A stretch of DNA of 64,000 bases, from positions 496,001 through 560,000 of the forward strand of contig NZ_JAJGZV010000003.1 of assembly GCF_020805785.1 (NCBI RefSeq), given 5' to 3'. Origin of the DNA: Flavobacterium chungbukense (GTDB lineage: Bacteria > Bacteroidota > Bacteroidia > Flavobacteriales > Flavobacteriaceae). The translations under genes were made by a program, and so were the position numbers. Position 1 is the first letter of the stretch; every line of letters starts with the position of its first letter. Below are positions 8,290 to 16,183 of the stretch, piece after piece. The notes under the pieces are model-generated. The model was not told the DNA's origin, ran no database searches, and saw only the letters and a list, made by a program, of their open reading frames with translations.

Positions 8290-8371
8290 AGTTTTAAATT
8301 TTTATAACGAATTTATTCGAAGAAATTTTCAAACATTACCCGACGAATTTTTTAAAACAATAGAATAAGAC

Positions 8372-8403
8372 AAAAAAAATCCCATTCTAAAGAACGGGAT
8401 TTT
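8372..8403 (-). terminator. Terminator of the HU/SPOR gene
   Basis: The AAAATCCC / GGGATTTT stem, with a further short ATTC/GAAC part and a TAAA loop, is followed on the minus strand by a T run (the A run at 8372-8379). It lies just after the stop codon of the minus-strand gene at 8411. Confidence 0.8.
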
Positions 8404-8410
8404 CAAATAT

Positions 8411-9382
8411 TTATAAGTTTTCGACCAGAATCCAAGCTTGCGGATTTTCGCCTTTTTGTATTTCTTTTTGGGCTTGTTCTGCTTCTCTCATTGTAGCGTA
8501 ACTTCCGTAAAGAACAGGAAATAAACCGTGTTTGTTTTCTTTTAGCATTCTAGCTTTAAAACCATCTTTAATTAATTGATTGTAAGCTTTCTTTGCATTT
8601 TGTTCGCTTCTAAATGCGCCCGCCATAATGTGGTAAGGCATTGTTGGTTCAGCAATTTCTACATTGGCAGAATCGACAGTAAGTGTTACAGCCGGAAGTG
8701 GATTTTTTATTAAAAATGTTGCCTCCTGAATTTTATTCTGTACTTTTTTCTGAACAGCTTGTTCCACTAAAAGGGTTTGATTTTCAATTTGATTCTGATA
8801 TAAAGGATATCCAATACTTCCAGAAATTCCAAGTCCTAAAACCAAAATAGCAGCATATCTTAAGAACGGATTTGAAGATTTGGTTTGTTCTTCATTATCA
8901 TGCAATAAAACAACTTCTTTTTCTTTTGCTGCAATCTTCTCGATTTTTTTCTCGAAAATTTCTTTTTTCACCATTGGAGAAACAAACGGACTTAATCCAA
9001 AAGAAGTAGCTAAATAATTTGTTTGATCGTTTGGAGTAAAAATGATATTGCTTTCAGAATTCAAACGCAATTCACCAATGTTTTTTAAAGAGATTACTCC
9101 GTCTTCTTCCAAAGATTTTTTCCAATTTGTAATTTCAAAAGCAATCGCACTAACAGCAAATCCGTAAGATGTTTTTTCTGCTTGAGCAATATGATTGGCT
9201 AACAAACCGTCATTATTTTTTATACGACTGTTGAAAGAGATAGTCTTTTTTGGAGGAAAAAACGAATTAGTGCTTTCATTAAGCTGAGCAGAATGAGTTT
9301 CGGTTAAAAATGCACCAAATCCTGGAACCGTTACACACTGATAACGATACAATAACTGTGAGATATATACTTCGATTTTCAT
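8411..9382 (-). CDS. HU-CCDC81/SPOR protein (membrane-anchored, peptidoglycan-binding)
   Basis: 323 residues from the preferred ATG at 9382; another in-frame ATG lies at 9403. The N-terminal half resembles two tandem HU-like domains of the bacterial CCDC81 type (MKIEVYISQLLYRYQCVTVPGFGAF..., then the SYGFAVSAIAFEITNWKKSL part). A single hydrophobic segment (AAILVLGLGISGSIGYPLY) near residue 175 follows. The last 75 residues form a SPOR domain (YHIMAGAFRSEQNAKKAYNQL ... LYGSYATMREAEQAQ). SPOR domains bind septal peptidoglycan stripped of stem peptides, so the protein probably links a cytoplasmic DNA- or protein-binding head to the division site. It is single and divergent from dprA. Confidence 0.85.
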   Translation of the reverse strand: MKIEVYISQLLYRYQCVTVPGFGAFLTETHSAQLNESTNSFFPPKKTISFNSRIKNNDGLLANHIAQAEKTSYGFAVSAIAFEITNWKKSLEEDGVISLKNIGELRLNSESNIIFTPNDQTNYLATSFGLSPFVSPMVKKEIFEKKIEKIAAKEKEVVLLHDNEEQTKSSNPFLRYAAILVLGLGISGSIGYPLYQNQIENQTLLVEQAVQKKVQNKIQEATFLIKNPLPAVTLTVDSANVEIAEPTMPYHIMAGAFRSEQNAKKAYNQLIKDGFKARMLKENKHGLFPVLYGSYATMREAEQAQKEIQKGENPQAWILVENL

Positions 9383-9619
9383 AGTAACAAAGTTATGCAA
9401 CACTTATAGTTATCAAAATTTTATTCACAATTTTTATTAACAATTCAGATATATTTTTATACAATTCAATATCAATATTTTATCTCTCACGATCTCCATG
9501 TTTTTATGATTGACTTATTTTTCATTAAAAAAATTATTAAGAAATTACTTCTTTTTTACTGATATTTGCGCTTTTAAAAATAGAATCATGACTTTCTATT
9601 TTACATAATGTAAAAAAAT

Positions 9620-10720
9620 ATGGACGATCAAAATTTGTTTAATTTATTAGCTCTGCTTAAAGTTGATGGGGTTGGAGATGTAGTGGGTAAAAAATTACTT
9701 CATTCTTTTGGAAATGCATCGGCTATTTTTAAAGCAAAAAACACTCAATTAGCTTTAGTTGATGGAATTGGATCGGTATTATTAAAAAAATTAAAAGATA
9801 AAACCATCTTTCAAAAGGCTGAAAAAGAGTTAGATTACATTAAGAAAAACAATGTAAATGTTTCTTTTTTTCAGGATCAAAATTATCCCGAAAGACTTAA
9901 GCATTGTTTTGATTCGCCTATTTTAATTTTTACTGTTGGAAATATAGATTTTGAAAAAAAGAAAATGATCAGTATTGTTGGTACACGTCAGATCACTTCG
10001 TATGGTACAGATTTCTGCCGAAAATTAATTGAAGACCTTGCACCGCTCGATCCCCTAATTGTAAGCGGTTTTGCCTACGGAGTTGATATCGTTGCACATC
10101 AAGCTGCAATGGATTATAACCTTCAGACAATTGGGGTTTTGGCTCATGGATTGAGCCAGATTTATCCGAGAACGCATAAAAAGTATATGGCAAAAATGGA
10201 AGAGAACGGTGGCTTTATTACTGAATTTTGGAGCGACTCCAATCCAGATAAAGAAAAATTTGTTCGCCGAAACCGAATTGTTGCTGGAATGACTGAAGCC
10301 ACAATTGTGATTGAATCTGCTGATAAAGGAGGTTCGTTGATTACGGCAAATATGGCCAATGAATACAATCGTGATGTGTTTGCCGTGCCTGGAAGAGTTA
10401 CGGATAAATATAGTCAAGGCTGTAATAATTTGATTAAAACACAGAAAGCAAATGTATTGACTAATGCGGCTGATTTAATTTATATGCTGAATTGGGATAT
10501 TAAGGAAAAACCAAAAAATATTCAGAAACAGCTTTTTATTGAACTCGATCCGAATGAACAGAAAGTGTATGATTTTCTGCAAAAGAATGGAAAGGAATTA
10601 TTGGACATTATTGCAGTTCAATGCGAATTTCCTGTTTTTAGAATGTCTGGAATTCTGGTAAATATGGAATTAAAAGGTGTTATAAGACCACTTCCGGGAA
10701 AACTTTTTGAAGTAATTTAA
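9620..10720 (+). CDS. dprA: DNA-processing protein DprA
   Basis: 366 residues, normal for the family. DprA binds single-stranded DNA entering during natural transformation and loads RecA on it. A helix-hairpin-helix region is at the N-terminus (VDGVGDVVGKKLLHSFGNAS and VDGIGSVLLKKL). The Rossmann-like core has SIVGTRQITSYG near residue 120, SGFAYGVDIVAHQAA, and the DNA-contacting FVRRNRIVAGM. GSLITANMANEYNRDVFAVPG ends the core, and a winged-helix-like C-terminus (EQKVYDFLQKNGKELLDIIA) follows. recA is 3.3 kb away on the other strand. The start at 9620 agrees with the family length. Confidence 0.95.
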   Translation: MDDQNLFNLLALLKVDGVGDVVGKKLLHSFGNASAIFKAKNTQLALVDGIGSVLLKKLKDKTIFQKAEKELDYIKKNNVNVSFFQDQNYPERLKHCFDSPILIFTVGNIDFEKKKMISIVGTRQITSYGTDFCRKLIEDLAPLDPLIVSGFAYGVDIVAHQAAMDYNLQTIGVLAHGLSQIYPRTHKKYMAKMEENGGFITEFWSDSNPDKEKFVRRNRIVAGMTEATIVIESADKGGSLITANMANEYNRDVFAVPGRVTDKYSQGCNNLIKTQKANVLTNAADLIYMLNWDIKEKPKNIQKQLFIELDPNEQKVYDFLQKNGKELLDIIAVQCEFPVFRMSGILVNMELKGVIRPLPGKLFEVI

Positions 10721-10737
10721 CGCAGAAAATCTTGTTA

Positions 10738-10860
10738 TTATTTTTTTCTAAAATGTTTGTATATTTTGTAAAGAATAAAAATGAGCAATAACCCAAAAAG
10801 GATGTTCAGAATTTGAAATAAGTAAGGCGGTACATCGTAATCTTCTATATATTTATCCAT
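10738..10860 (-). CDS. Small single-pass membrane protein (40 residues)
   Basis: A short reading frame of 41 codons including the stop. The product starts MDKYIEDYDVPPYLF, has one hydrophobic helix (QILNILFGLLLIFILYKIY) and ends in basic residues (KHFRKK). The acidic N-terminus followed by a helix and a basic tail predicts a single inner-membrane span with the C-terminus inside. No family is recognised. It lies between convergent dprA and the trpS terminator. The amino-acid pattern is too regular to be chance, but expression is unproven. Confidence 0.55.
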   Translation of the reverse strand: MDKYIEDYDVPPYLFQILNILFGLLLIFILYKIYKHFRKK

Positions 10861-10921
10861 CTTTCTATTTTTAAAAGATTAATAAAGATCAAGTTACAAA
10901 AAAAAAATAAATATAAATGAT

Positions 10922-10961
10922 AAAAAAAACGTTGCTCAATTGTGAAACTGAACAACGTTTT
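10922..10961 (-). terminator. Terminator of trpS
   Basis: The stem AAAACGTTG.TCA / TGA.CAACGTTTT (10927-10939 with 10949-10961) continues on the minus strand into a T run (A run 10922-10929), 20 bases after the trpS stop codon. Confidence 0.8.
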
Positions 10962-10980
10962 AAATTATAAAGTTTGAATT

Positions 10981-11955
10981 CTATTTCCCGAATCCAAGTA
11001 CTTCTCTAACTTTTGCTAAGACTCCGTCAGCAATTACTGAAGCTTTTGCTGCACCTTTTTTTAATAAAGCATCAACTTCTTCTAGATTGTTGATGTAATA
11101 ATTATATTTTTCTCTTTCCGTTTTAAATTTTTCTGTAATCAATTCAAACAAAGCTTGTTTAGCATGACCGTAACCGTAATTTCCACCTAAATAATTGGCT
11201 CTCATTTGCGCAGTTTGTTCCTCATTTGCTAACAAAGAATAAATAGCAAAAGCATTACAAGTATCAGGATTTTTTGGATCTTCTAGTGGAGTACTGTCTG
11301 TTTCAATGCTCATTACCTGCTTGCGTAACGTTTTGTCATCTAAGAAAATATTGATGATGTTGTTTGCAGATTTACTCATTTTTCCGCCGTTTGTTCCCGG
11401 AATCAGCATGATGTTCTCTTCTATTTTTGCTTCTGGAAGAACAAATGTTTCACCCATTTGATGATTGAAACGTGCTGCTACATCGCGAGTAATTTCTAAA
11501 TGCTGTAACTGATCTTTTCCAACAGGAACAAATTCAGCATCATACAATAAAATATCCGCCGCCATTAACATCGGATAAGTAAAAAGTCCAGCATTAACGT
11601 CGTCTAAACGATCTGCTTTATCTTTGAAAGAATGTGCCAAAGTCAATCTTTGAAACGGAAAAAAACAGCTTAAGTACCAAGTCAATTCTGTAGTTTGCAC
11701 TACATCAGATTGTCTGTAAAACGTAACTTTTTCAGGATTTAAACCACATGCAAGCCAAGCTGCTGCAGTACTATAGGTGTTTTCTCTTAAAGTTTTTCCA
11801 TCTTTAATTTGAGTGATTGAATGCAAATCAGCAATAAACAAATAGGACTCGTTTGCCGGATTGTTTGATAATTCGATTGCTGGAATAATTGCCCCTAATA
11901 AATTTCCTAAATGCGGTGTTCCTGTACTTTGAACACCAGTAAGTATTTTTGCCAT
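10981..11955 (-). CDS. trpS: Tryptophan--tRNA ligase
   Basis: Class I aminoacyl-tRNA synthetase charging tRNA-Trp with tryptophan in the cytoplasm. The 324-residue length is typical of bacterial TrpRS. The HIGH-type motif is TPHLGNLLG at residues 13-21 and the KMSKS loop is complete (GGKMSKSANN, about residue 195). Between them lie the Rossmann core and the tryptophan-pocket segments (YPMLMAADILLYDAEFVPVGKDQLQHLE). A C-terminal helical tRNA-binding part is present. The ATG at 11955 gives the normal N-terminus MAKILTGVQ. It appears monocistronic, with a terminator directly after. Confidence 0.96.
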   Translation of the reverse strand: MAKILTGVQSTGTPHLGNLLGAIIPAIELSNNPANESYLFIADLHSITQIKDGKTLRENTYSTAAAWLACGLNPEKVTFYRQSDVVQTTELTWYLSCFFPFQRLTLAHSFKDKADRLDDVNAGLFTYPMLMAADILLYDAEFVPVGKDQLQHLEITRDVAARFNHQMGETFVLPEAKIEENIMLIPGTNGGKMSKSANNIINIFLDDKTLRKQVMSIETDSTPLEDPKNPDTCNAFAIYSLLANEEQTAQMRANYLGGNYGYGHAKQALFELITEKFKTEREKYNYYINNLEEVDALLKKGAAKASVIADGVLAKVREVLGFGK

Positions 11956-11998
11956 TCTAGATTTTTCTTATTCTTTAAATGCAAAGTTCGTTTTTTTA

Positions 11999-12042
11999 GC
12001 GCAGAGTTCACAGAGTTTTTCGCAGAGATTGGGAAGTTTTTT
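11999..12042. repeat. Left arm of the inverted repeat flanking the GxxExxY gene
   Basis: This 44-base arm (words CGCAGAGTT, CACAGAG, TTTTTCGCAGAGATTGGGA) is repeated in inverse orientation at 12573-12616 with only a few mismatches. The two arms enclose the GxxExxY gene with 36 bases on one side and 117 on the other. The CGCAGAG/CTTTGCG words belong to a repeat type common between flavobacterial genes. Confidence 0.75.
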
Positions 12043-12077
12043 GAGCTTTTTTAAGTTCGCATCGTTTTTATGTTTTT

Positions 12078-12455
12078 TTAGAAATCGTTTATTACTCTTC
12101 TAATTCCATTTTTTAACAGACTTTCATTAAAATTTATAAGTAAACCAAGTTTATGTTTTCCTAGTTTCAAATAAGTTAAAGTTTGTGCTAAATGATTTAT
12201 TGTTAGACACTCAACTGCTTTTATTTCAACTATGAATTTGTTTTCGACTAATAAATCAATACGGTACCCACAGTCTAATTTTATTTCTTCAAAAACTAAA
12301 GGCATTGGTTTTTCTTTTTCTACAATAAGACCACGCTGTTTTATTTTATAAAACAAACATTCTTTATAAACATTTTTTAGTAATCCTGGTCCAAGTTTTC
12401 TATGAATATCAATTGCAAGGCCAATTATAATTGTTGAAATTTCATTTTCAGTCAT
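12078..12455 (-). CDS. GxxExxY protein (PD-(D/E)XK-like)
   Basis: 125 residues; the family is named for the pattern GPGLLKNVYKECL (Gly, then Tyr and Glu close by), here near residues 22-34. Later motifs (DCGYRIDLLVENKFIVEIKAVE near residue 72) carry the D...ExK arrangement of the PD-(D/E)XK nuclease fold, so nuclease activity is possible but unproven. Family members occur as scattered copies in Bacteroidota genomes, with unknown function. The gene is bracketed by a 44-base inverted repeat, which suggests it travels as a unit or was inserted at a repeat. Confidence 0.85.
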   Translation of the reverse strand: MTENEISTIIIGLAIDIHRKLGPGLLKNVYKECLFYKIKQRGLIVEKEKPMPLVFEEIKLDCGYRIDLLVENKFIVEIKAVECLTINHLAQTLTYLKLGKHKLGLLINFNESLLKNGIRRVINDF

Positions 12456-12572
12456 TGTGTAATTTTTTAATACATATTTTCGTATAAATATAGAATTATT
12501 TAATTAAGTTTACAAAATGCATTTTTTTATAAGTAAGCTTTGAGAACTTCTTGCCTAGGATTTATCTCAAAA

Positions 12573-12616
12573 AAAAAACTTCCCAATCTCTGCGAAAAAC
12601 TCTTTGGGCTCTGCGT
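12573..12616. repeat. Right arm of the inverted repeat flanking the GxxExxY gene
   Basis: This is the reverse complement of 11999-12042 with few differences; the longest identical stretch covers TTTTTCGCAGAGATTGGGAA. There is no open reading frame in the 230 bases between the GxxExxY gene and the next gene. Confidence 0.75.
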
Positions 12617-12687
12617 TATAAAAAAACTTTTAAAGCCAATTATTTCTTTTTTCGAGAATTACCATCTGTTTTATTACATTTGAAACT

Positions 12688-13431
12688 ATGAAAATATTAA
12701 AAATTGCTTTTTGGATTATTTGGCGTGTTTGGTTTTACGTTGTAATGGCAATCCCCATTATAATTATGTTACCATTTTTACTGATTTCTATTATTTCAGA
12801 GAAAGGTTATCCTTATTTTTTCAAAATGGCTCGTGTATGGGCTAAATTTATCCTTTTCGGAATGGGTTTCTATTATATCGTAAAACGCGAACAGAAGCTT
12901 ATTAAAGGCAAAAGTTATATGATTGTAGCCAATCATACCTCAATGACTGATATCATGCTTATGCTGGCTTTAATTAAAAATCCGTTTGTTTTTGTTGGTA
13001 AGAAAGAATTAGTCAAGATTCCGCTATTTGGATTCTTCTACAAAAGAACCTGCATTTTAGTTGATAGAAATTCATCAAGAAGTAAAAATGAAGTTTTTAA
13101 AAGAGCCCAAAGCCGTTTAAACCAAGGATTAAGTATTTGTATTTTTCCCGAAGGCGGTGTTCCTGATGACGAAAGTGTTTTGCTTGATGAGTTTAAAGAC
13201 GGCGCTTTTAGATTGGCTATTGATCATCAGATTCCAATTGTGCCTATTGTTTTTCCAGATAATAAAGAACGTTTTTCCTATACATTTTTAAGTGGAAGTC
13301 CAGGTAAAATGCGCGCTCGAATTTTGCCATTTATAGAAACTGAAGGCTTAACAATTGATCACAGAAAAGAACTGAAGGATCGCGTTAGAAACATTATATA
13401 CAATGCCTTAATTGCTTTTGATAAAAAGTAA
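12688..13431 (+). CDS. 1-acyl-sn-glycerol-3-phosphate acyltransferase (PlsC-like)
   Basis: 247 residues. One or two N-terminal hydrophobic segments (residues 8-36) anchor it to the inner membrane. The catalytic HX4D box is NHTSMTD with His83 and Asp88, and the substrate-binding FPEGG is near 153-157. Enzymes of this family acylate lysophosphatidic acid or related lysolipids. A second PlsC-like gene lies at 57284, so the genome has at least two. Which one is the essential PlsC cannot be told from the window. It is a single gene with its own terminator. Confidence 0.88.
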   Translation: MKILKIAFWIIWRVWFYVVMAIPIIIMLPFLLISIISEKGYPYFFKMARVWAKFILFGMGFYYIVKREQKLIKGKSYMIVANHTSMTDIMLMLALIKNPFVFVGKKELVKIPLFGFFYKRTCILVDRNSSRSKNEVFKRAQSRLNQGLSICIFPEGGVPDDESVLLDEFKDGAFRLAIDHQIPIVPIVFPDNKERFSYTFLSGSPGKMRARILPFIETEGLTIDHRKELKDRVRNIIYNALIAFDKK

Positions 13432-13450
13432 TTTGAATGAAAAAAAACAG

Positions 13451-13490
13451 AAAAGCCGGTAGATCTACTTAAATCTACCGGCTTTTATTT
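13451..13490 (+). terminator. Rho-independent terminator after the acyltransferase
   Basis: A 14-bp perfect stem (AAAAGCCGGTAGAT / ATCTACCGGCTTTT, 13451-13464 and 13473-13486) is followed by ATTT. The A-rich left side lets it also work in the other direction. Confidence 0.85.
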
Positions 13491-13521
13491 TGAATTAAAA
13501 ACCCCCATTTTTATTCAAAAT

Positions 13522-13626
13522 TTATCTATGAATTATCTTTTCGGAGATAAAACGCAATACTTTTTTAAATTTCAATTTGGTTTTTCTTCGGTTTTTATTG
13601 TACAACAATTCTATTTTTTCTTTCAT
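13522..13626 (-). CDS. Possible small basic peptide (34 residues)
   Basis: An ATG-initiated frame starting MKEKIELLYNKNRRKTK and ending in RFISEKIIHR. It is Lys/Arg-rich and probably helical. It lies in the 550-base gap between the acyltransferase and recA, downstream (minus strand) of a pair of direct repeats. No homolog is recognised, and the AT-rich context makes chance quite possible. Confidence 0.25.
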   Translation of the reverse strand: MKEKIELLYNKNRRKTKLKFKKVLRFISEKIIHR

Positions 13627-13684
13627 GGTTAAAAATATTAATGGTTGATAATAAAGAGTTTAAAGTTATAACTCAAGTTAACGT

Positions 13685-13910
13685 CACATTATTATAGATG
13701 AAGAAAAATAAAAAAGGTTGCGTCTAAAGCGAAAAAAAAATAAATGATGGAATAAAAATCCGTTAGCACCAAACAACTAACGGATTTTAACTCAAATAAC
13801 CAACCAATGTAAATTCTAAAAAAACCTGCAAATTGATATATGGCAGTATCAATATAGCAGAGTGCTTTTTTGTATAGATGATGAATTGTTGAAAAGGTTG
13901 CGTCTAAAAT
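13685..13910. repeat. Pair of direct repeats around a hairpin in the acyltransferase-recA gap
   Basis: The word AAAAGGTTGCGTCTAAA occurs at 13713-13728 and again at 13892-13908. Each copy is preceded by TATAGATGA and a variable A-rich stretch, so the repeat unit is about 35 bases with a 180-base period. Between them is a 12-bp hairpin (AAAATCCGTTAG / CTAACGGATTTT, 13755-13766 and 13777-13788). No convincing gene explains the structure; a small RNA or duplicated regulatory element is possible. The rest of the 13432-13981 gap shows nothing else. Confidence 0.5.
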
Positions 13911-13928
13911 ATTTTTTTTTGAAAATAA

Positions 13929-13954
13929 AAAGCCCTGACAATCGTCAGGGCTTT
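13929..13954 (-). terminator. Terminator of recA
   Basis: A perfect 11-bp stem (AAAGCCCTGAC / GTCAGGGCTTT) with an AATC loop, read on the minus strand, runs into a T-rich stretch. It lies about 28 bases after the recA stop codon. Confidence 0.9.
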
Positions 13955-13981
13955 GAATAAGTCTTTTTTGACTTTATTAAG

Positions 13982-14989
13982 TTAAGCGTTTGCTAATTCT
14001 TTGATGTGTTCTTTAATTTTAACTTCCAGTTCATCAGCAAGTTCTGGATTGTCTTTAATTAAAGTTTTAACTGCATCACGACCTTGCCCTAATTTAGTAT
14101 CGCCATAGCTGAACCAAGATCCTGCTTTTTTCACGATATCAAATTCTACAGCTAAATCTAGAATTTCACCAGTTTTAGAAACTCCTTCTCCGTACATAAT
14201 GTCGAATTCGGCAGTTCTAAAAGGCGGCGCCACTTTGTTTTTAACAATTTTAACTTTAGTTCTGTTACCGATTACATTTTCACCATCTTTAATTTGAGCA
14301 GAACGACGAATATCTAAACGTACAGAAGCGTAAAATTTAAGTGCATTACCTCCGGTTGTAGTTTCTGGATTTCCGAACATTACACCAATTTTTTCACGTA
14401 GCTGGTTGATAAAGAAAACAGTACAATTTGTCTTACTGATAGTTCCAGTAAGTTTTCTTAAAGCTTGAGACATTAAACGTGCATGAAGACCCATTTTAGA
14501 ATCTCCCATTTCACCTTCAATTTCACTTTTTGGAGTTAAGGCAGCAACCGAGTCAATTACTACAATATCGATGGCCCCAGAACGAATTAAGTTTTCAGCA
14601 ATTTCTAAAGCTTGTTCTCCATTGTCTGGTTGAGAAATAATTAAATTCTCAATGTCAACATTTAATTTTTCTGCATAGTTTCTATCAAATGCGTGTTCCG
14701 CATCGATAAAGGCAGCAATACCACCTGCTTTTTGAGCTTCAGCAATAGCGTGAAGTGTCAAAGTAGTTTTTCCAGAAGATTCTGGACCATATATTTCGAT
14801 AATTCTTCCTTTTGGATATCCGTTTACACCAAGTGCTAAATCAACGCCAAGTGAGCCAGAAGAAATCGTTTCTACTTCTACAATGGCTTTGTCGCCCATT
14901 TTCATTACGGTTCCTTTTCCGTAGGTTTTGTCAAGTTTATCAAGCGTTAATTGTAACGCTTTTAATTTGGCTTCTTTTTCTGAACTCAT
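13982..14989 (-). CDS. recA: Recombinase RecA
   Basis: 335 residues, full length. RecA forms filaments on single-stranded DNA, carries out strand exchange and triggers LexA-type autocleavage. Walker A is GPESSGKTT at residues 68-76, and the Walker B region is [10 protein letters not shown]. Loop L1 ([22 protein letters not shown] region) and L2 ([22 protein letters not shown]) are present and intact. It is a single gene between a clear terminator and a -7 promoter element. dprA, its loading partner in transformation, is in the same region. Confidence 0.98.
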   Translation of the reverse strand: MSSEKEAKLKALQLTLDKLDKTYGKGTVMKMGDKAIVEVETISSGSLGVDLALGVNGYPKGRIIEIYGPESSGKTTLTLHAIAEAQKAGGIAAFIDAEHAFDRNYAEKLNVDIENLIISQPDNGEQALEIAENLIRSGAIDIVVIDSVAALTPKSEIEGEMGDSKMGLHARLMSQALRKLTGTISKTNCTVFFINQLREKIGVMFGNPETTTGGNALKFYASVRLDIRRSAQIKDGENVIGNRTKVKIVKNKVAPPFRTAEFDIMYGEGVSKTGEILDLAVEFDIVKKAGSWFSYGDTKLGQGRDAVKTLIKDNPELADELEVKIKEHIKELANA

Positions 14990-15034
14990 CTTTTATATTA
15001 ATTATCTTAATTGTTATTTTTTTAGCCATTCAAA

Positions 15035-15042
15035 CAAATGTA
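15035..15042 (-). promoter_or_regulatory. Bacteroidota-type -7 element before recA
   Basis: On the minus strand TACATTTG matches TAnnTTTG exactly, 45 bases ahead of the recA ATG. A TTG box at the standard spacing is not obvious. Confidence 0.5.
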
Positions 15043-15148
15043 AGAAAAAACTTCTTTATTAATTTAAAGCTACTTTAGAGATTGTAAAATTAGTTCTTTT
15101 TTCTCGAGTTTGATTGCGACAAATTGTTCCAAATTGTCACAAATTTCA

Positions 15149-15658
15149 CTATAAAAATAAAGCTTTTAATTCTGTTGCGTCAGACGGTTTTATTTTTCCT
15201 GCAAGCAGTAAACTCAGCTGTTTACGACGTAATGCCGCGTCGAATCGCTGAATTTCAAGTTCTGTTTCTGGTACAATAGCTGGAACTTCGACAGGTCGTC
15301 CTGTATCATCAACGGCAACAAAAGTGTAGATTGCTTCGTTTGCTTTTGTTCTATTTCCAGATTCGCGGTCTTCTACCCAAACATCAATAAAAACTTCCAT
15401 TGAACTTTTGAATGATCTTGAGACTTTTGCTTCTACCGTTACAACGCTTCCAAGCGAAATGGCTCTGTTAAAAGCAACGTGATTTACAGAAGCTGTTACT
15501 ACAATTCGGCGTGAATGTCTGCGAGCAGCGATACTGGCAGCGCGATCCATTCTGGCTAATAATTCGCCACCAAAAAGATTGTTTAAAGGATTTGTCTCGC
15601 TCGGTAAAACTAAATCAGTTAAAATAGTTAGGGATTCTGAAGGATGTTTTGGATTCAT
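15149..15658 (-). CDS. Acyl-CoA thioesterase, hotdog fold
   Basis: 169 residues. Hydrolyses acyl-CoA to free fatty acid and CoA. The hotdog-fold active-site region NPLNNLFGGELLARMDRAASIAA (residues about 23-45) carries the conserved Asn/Gly and Asp of YciA/BACH-type thioesterases. The strand VTASVNHVAFNRAISLGSVVTVEAKV is typical of the second half of the fold. The C-terminus has a short extension (LRRKQLSLLLAGK). Substrate chain length cannot be predicted. It lies next to a DoxX gene on the same strand but is separated from it by a palindromic repeat. Confidence 0.88.
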   Translation of the reverse strand: MNPKHPSESLTILTDLVLPSETNPLNNLFGGELLARMDRAASIAARRHSRRIVVTASVNHVAFNRAISLGSVVTVEAKVSRSFKSSMEVFIDVWVEDRESGNRTKANEAIYTFVAVDDTGRPVEVPAIVPETELEIQRFDAALRRKQLSLLLAGKIKPSDATELKALFL

Positions 15659-15685
15659 TTTTTTAATGATAAATTTTATTTGCGC

Positions 15686-15767
15686 TTCGCAAAAGCGAAC
15701 AGTTTTTATTTTTTGCCACAGATTAAAATGATTAAATAAATCTGTGAAAATCTTTGAAATCTGTGGC
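15686..15767. repeat. Two palindromic intergenic repeats
   Basis: TTCGC-AAAA-GCGAA (15686-15699) is followed by GCCACAGATT (15715-15724), mirrored by AATCTGTGGC (15758-15767), with a further AATCTGTGA word inside. These are of the dispersed type seen between flavobacterial genes and do not code. Confidence 0.55.
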
Positions 15768-15793
15768 TAACTTTATTTAAAATTGCGGTTGAA

Positions 15794-16177
15794 TTAATTC
15801 AACCAATAAACAGCCATTACAGCTGGAATAAAATATATAACTATGGTTCTCGCACCATCGTAATCTTTGGCTAATCTTTGTCCGAAAAGCATCATTAACA
15901 AACAAATGCAAGAAAAGATTGCTCCGTAAAAGCCAAATTCTCTTCCGTTATTTGTTAAAAGCTGAATGCCTCCGACAACACATAAAATTCCTGAAATTAA
16001 TTCTAAAATTAATAAATGCAAAAGTGCAAGCGGCACTTGGTTTTTTAGAGGTGTTTTGGCAAAATGCTCTTTTAGCCAAGCCACATTATCTTTCCAATAA
16101 AAAATTTTTTCGTAACCTGATTGTAAGAAGGTTAAAGCTAAAAATGCTAAAAGCAGAATGGAAGCAACGTTATTCAT
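15794..16177 (-). CDS. DoxX-family inner-membrane protein
   Basis: 127 residues with four predicted membrane helices (about residues 5-22, 50-70, 83-103 and 108-126), the standard DoxX layout. The loop after helix 1 (SGYEKIFYWKDNVAWLKEHFAKTP) is typical. DoxX-like proteins have been linked to sulfur or redox chemistry at the membrane, but no specific reaction can be assigned. Its end is only six bases from the stop of the delta' gene upstream on the same strand, so the two are likely co-transcribed. Confidence 0.8.
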   Translation of the reverse strand: MNNVASILLLAFLALTFLQSGYEKIFYWKDNVAWLKEHFAKTPLKNQVPLALLHLLILELISGILCVVGGIQLLTNNGREFGFYGAIFSCICLLMMLFGQRLAKDYDGARTIVIYFIPAVMAVYWLN

Positions 16178-16183
16178 TGAAAT

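Noticed and set aside
4537..12455. A defence island made of the Pif1-like helicase, GxxExxY protein and methyltransferase
   Set aside because: They are separated by housekeeping genes on both strands with individual promoters or terminators; no shared operon or effector is seen.
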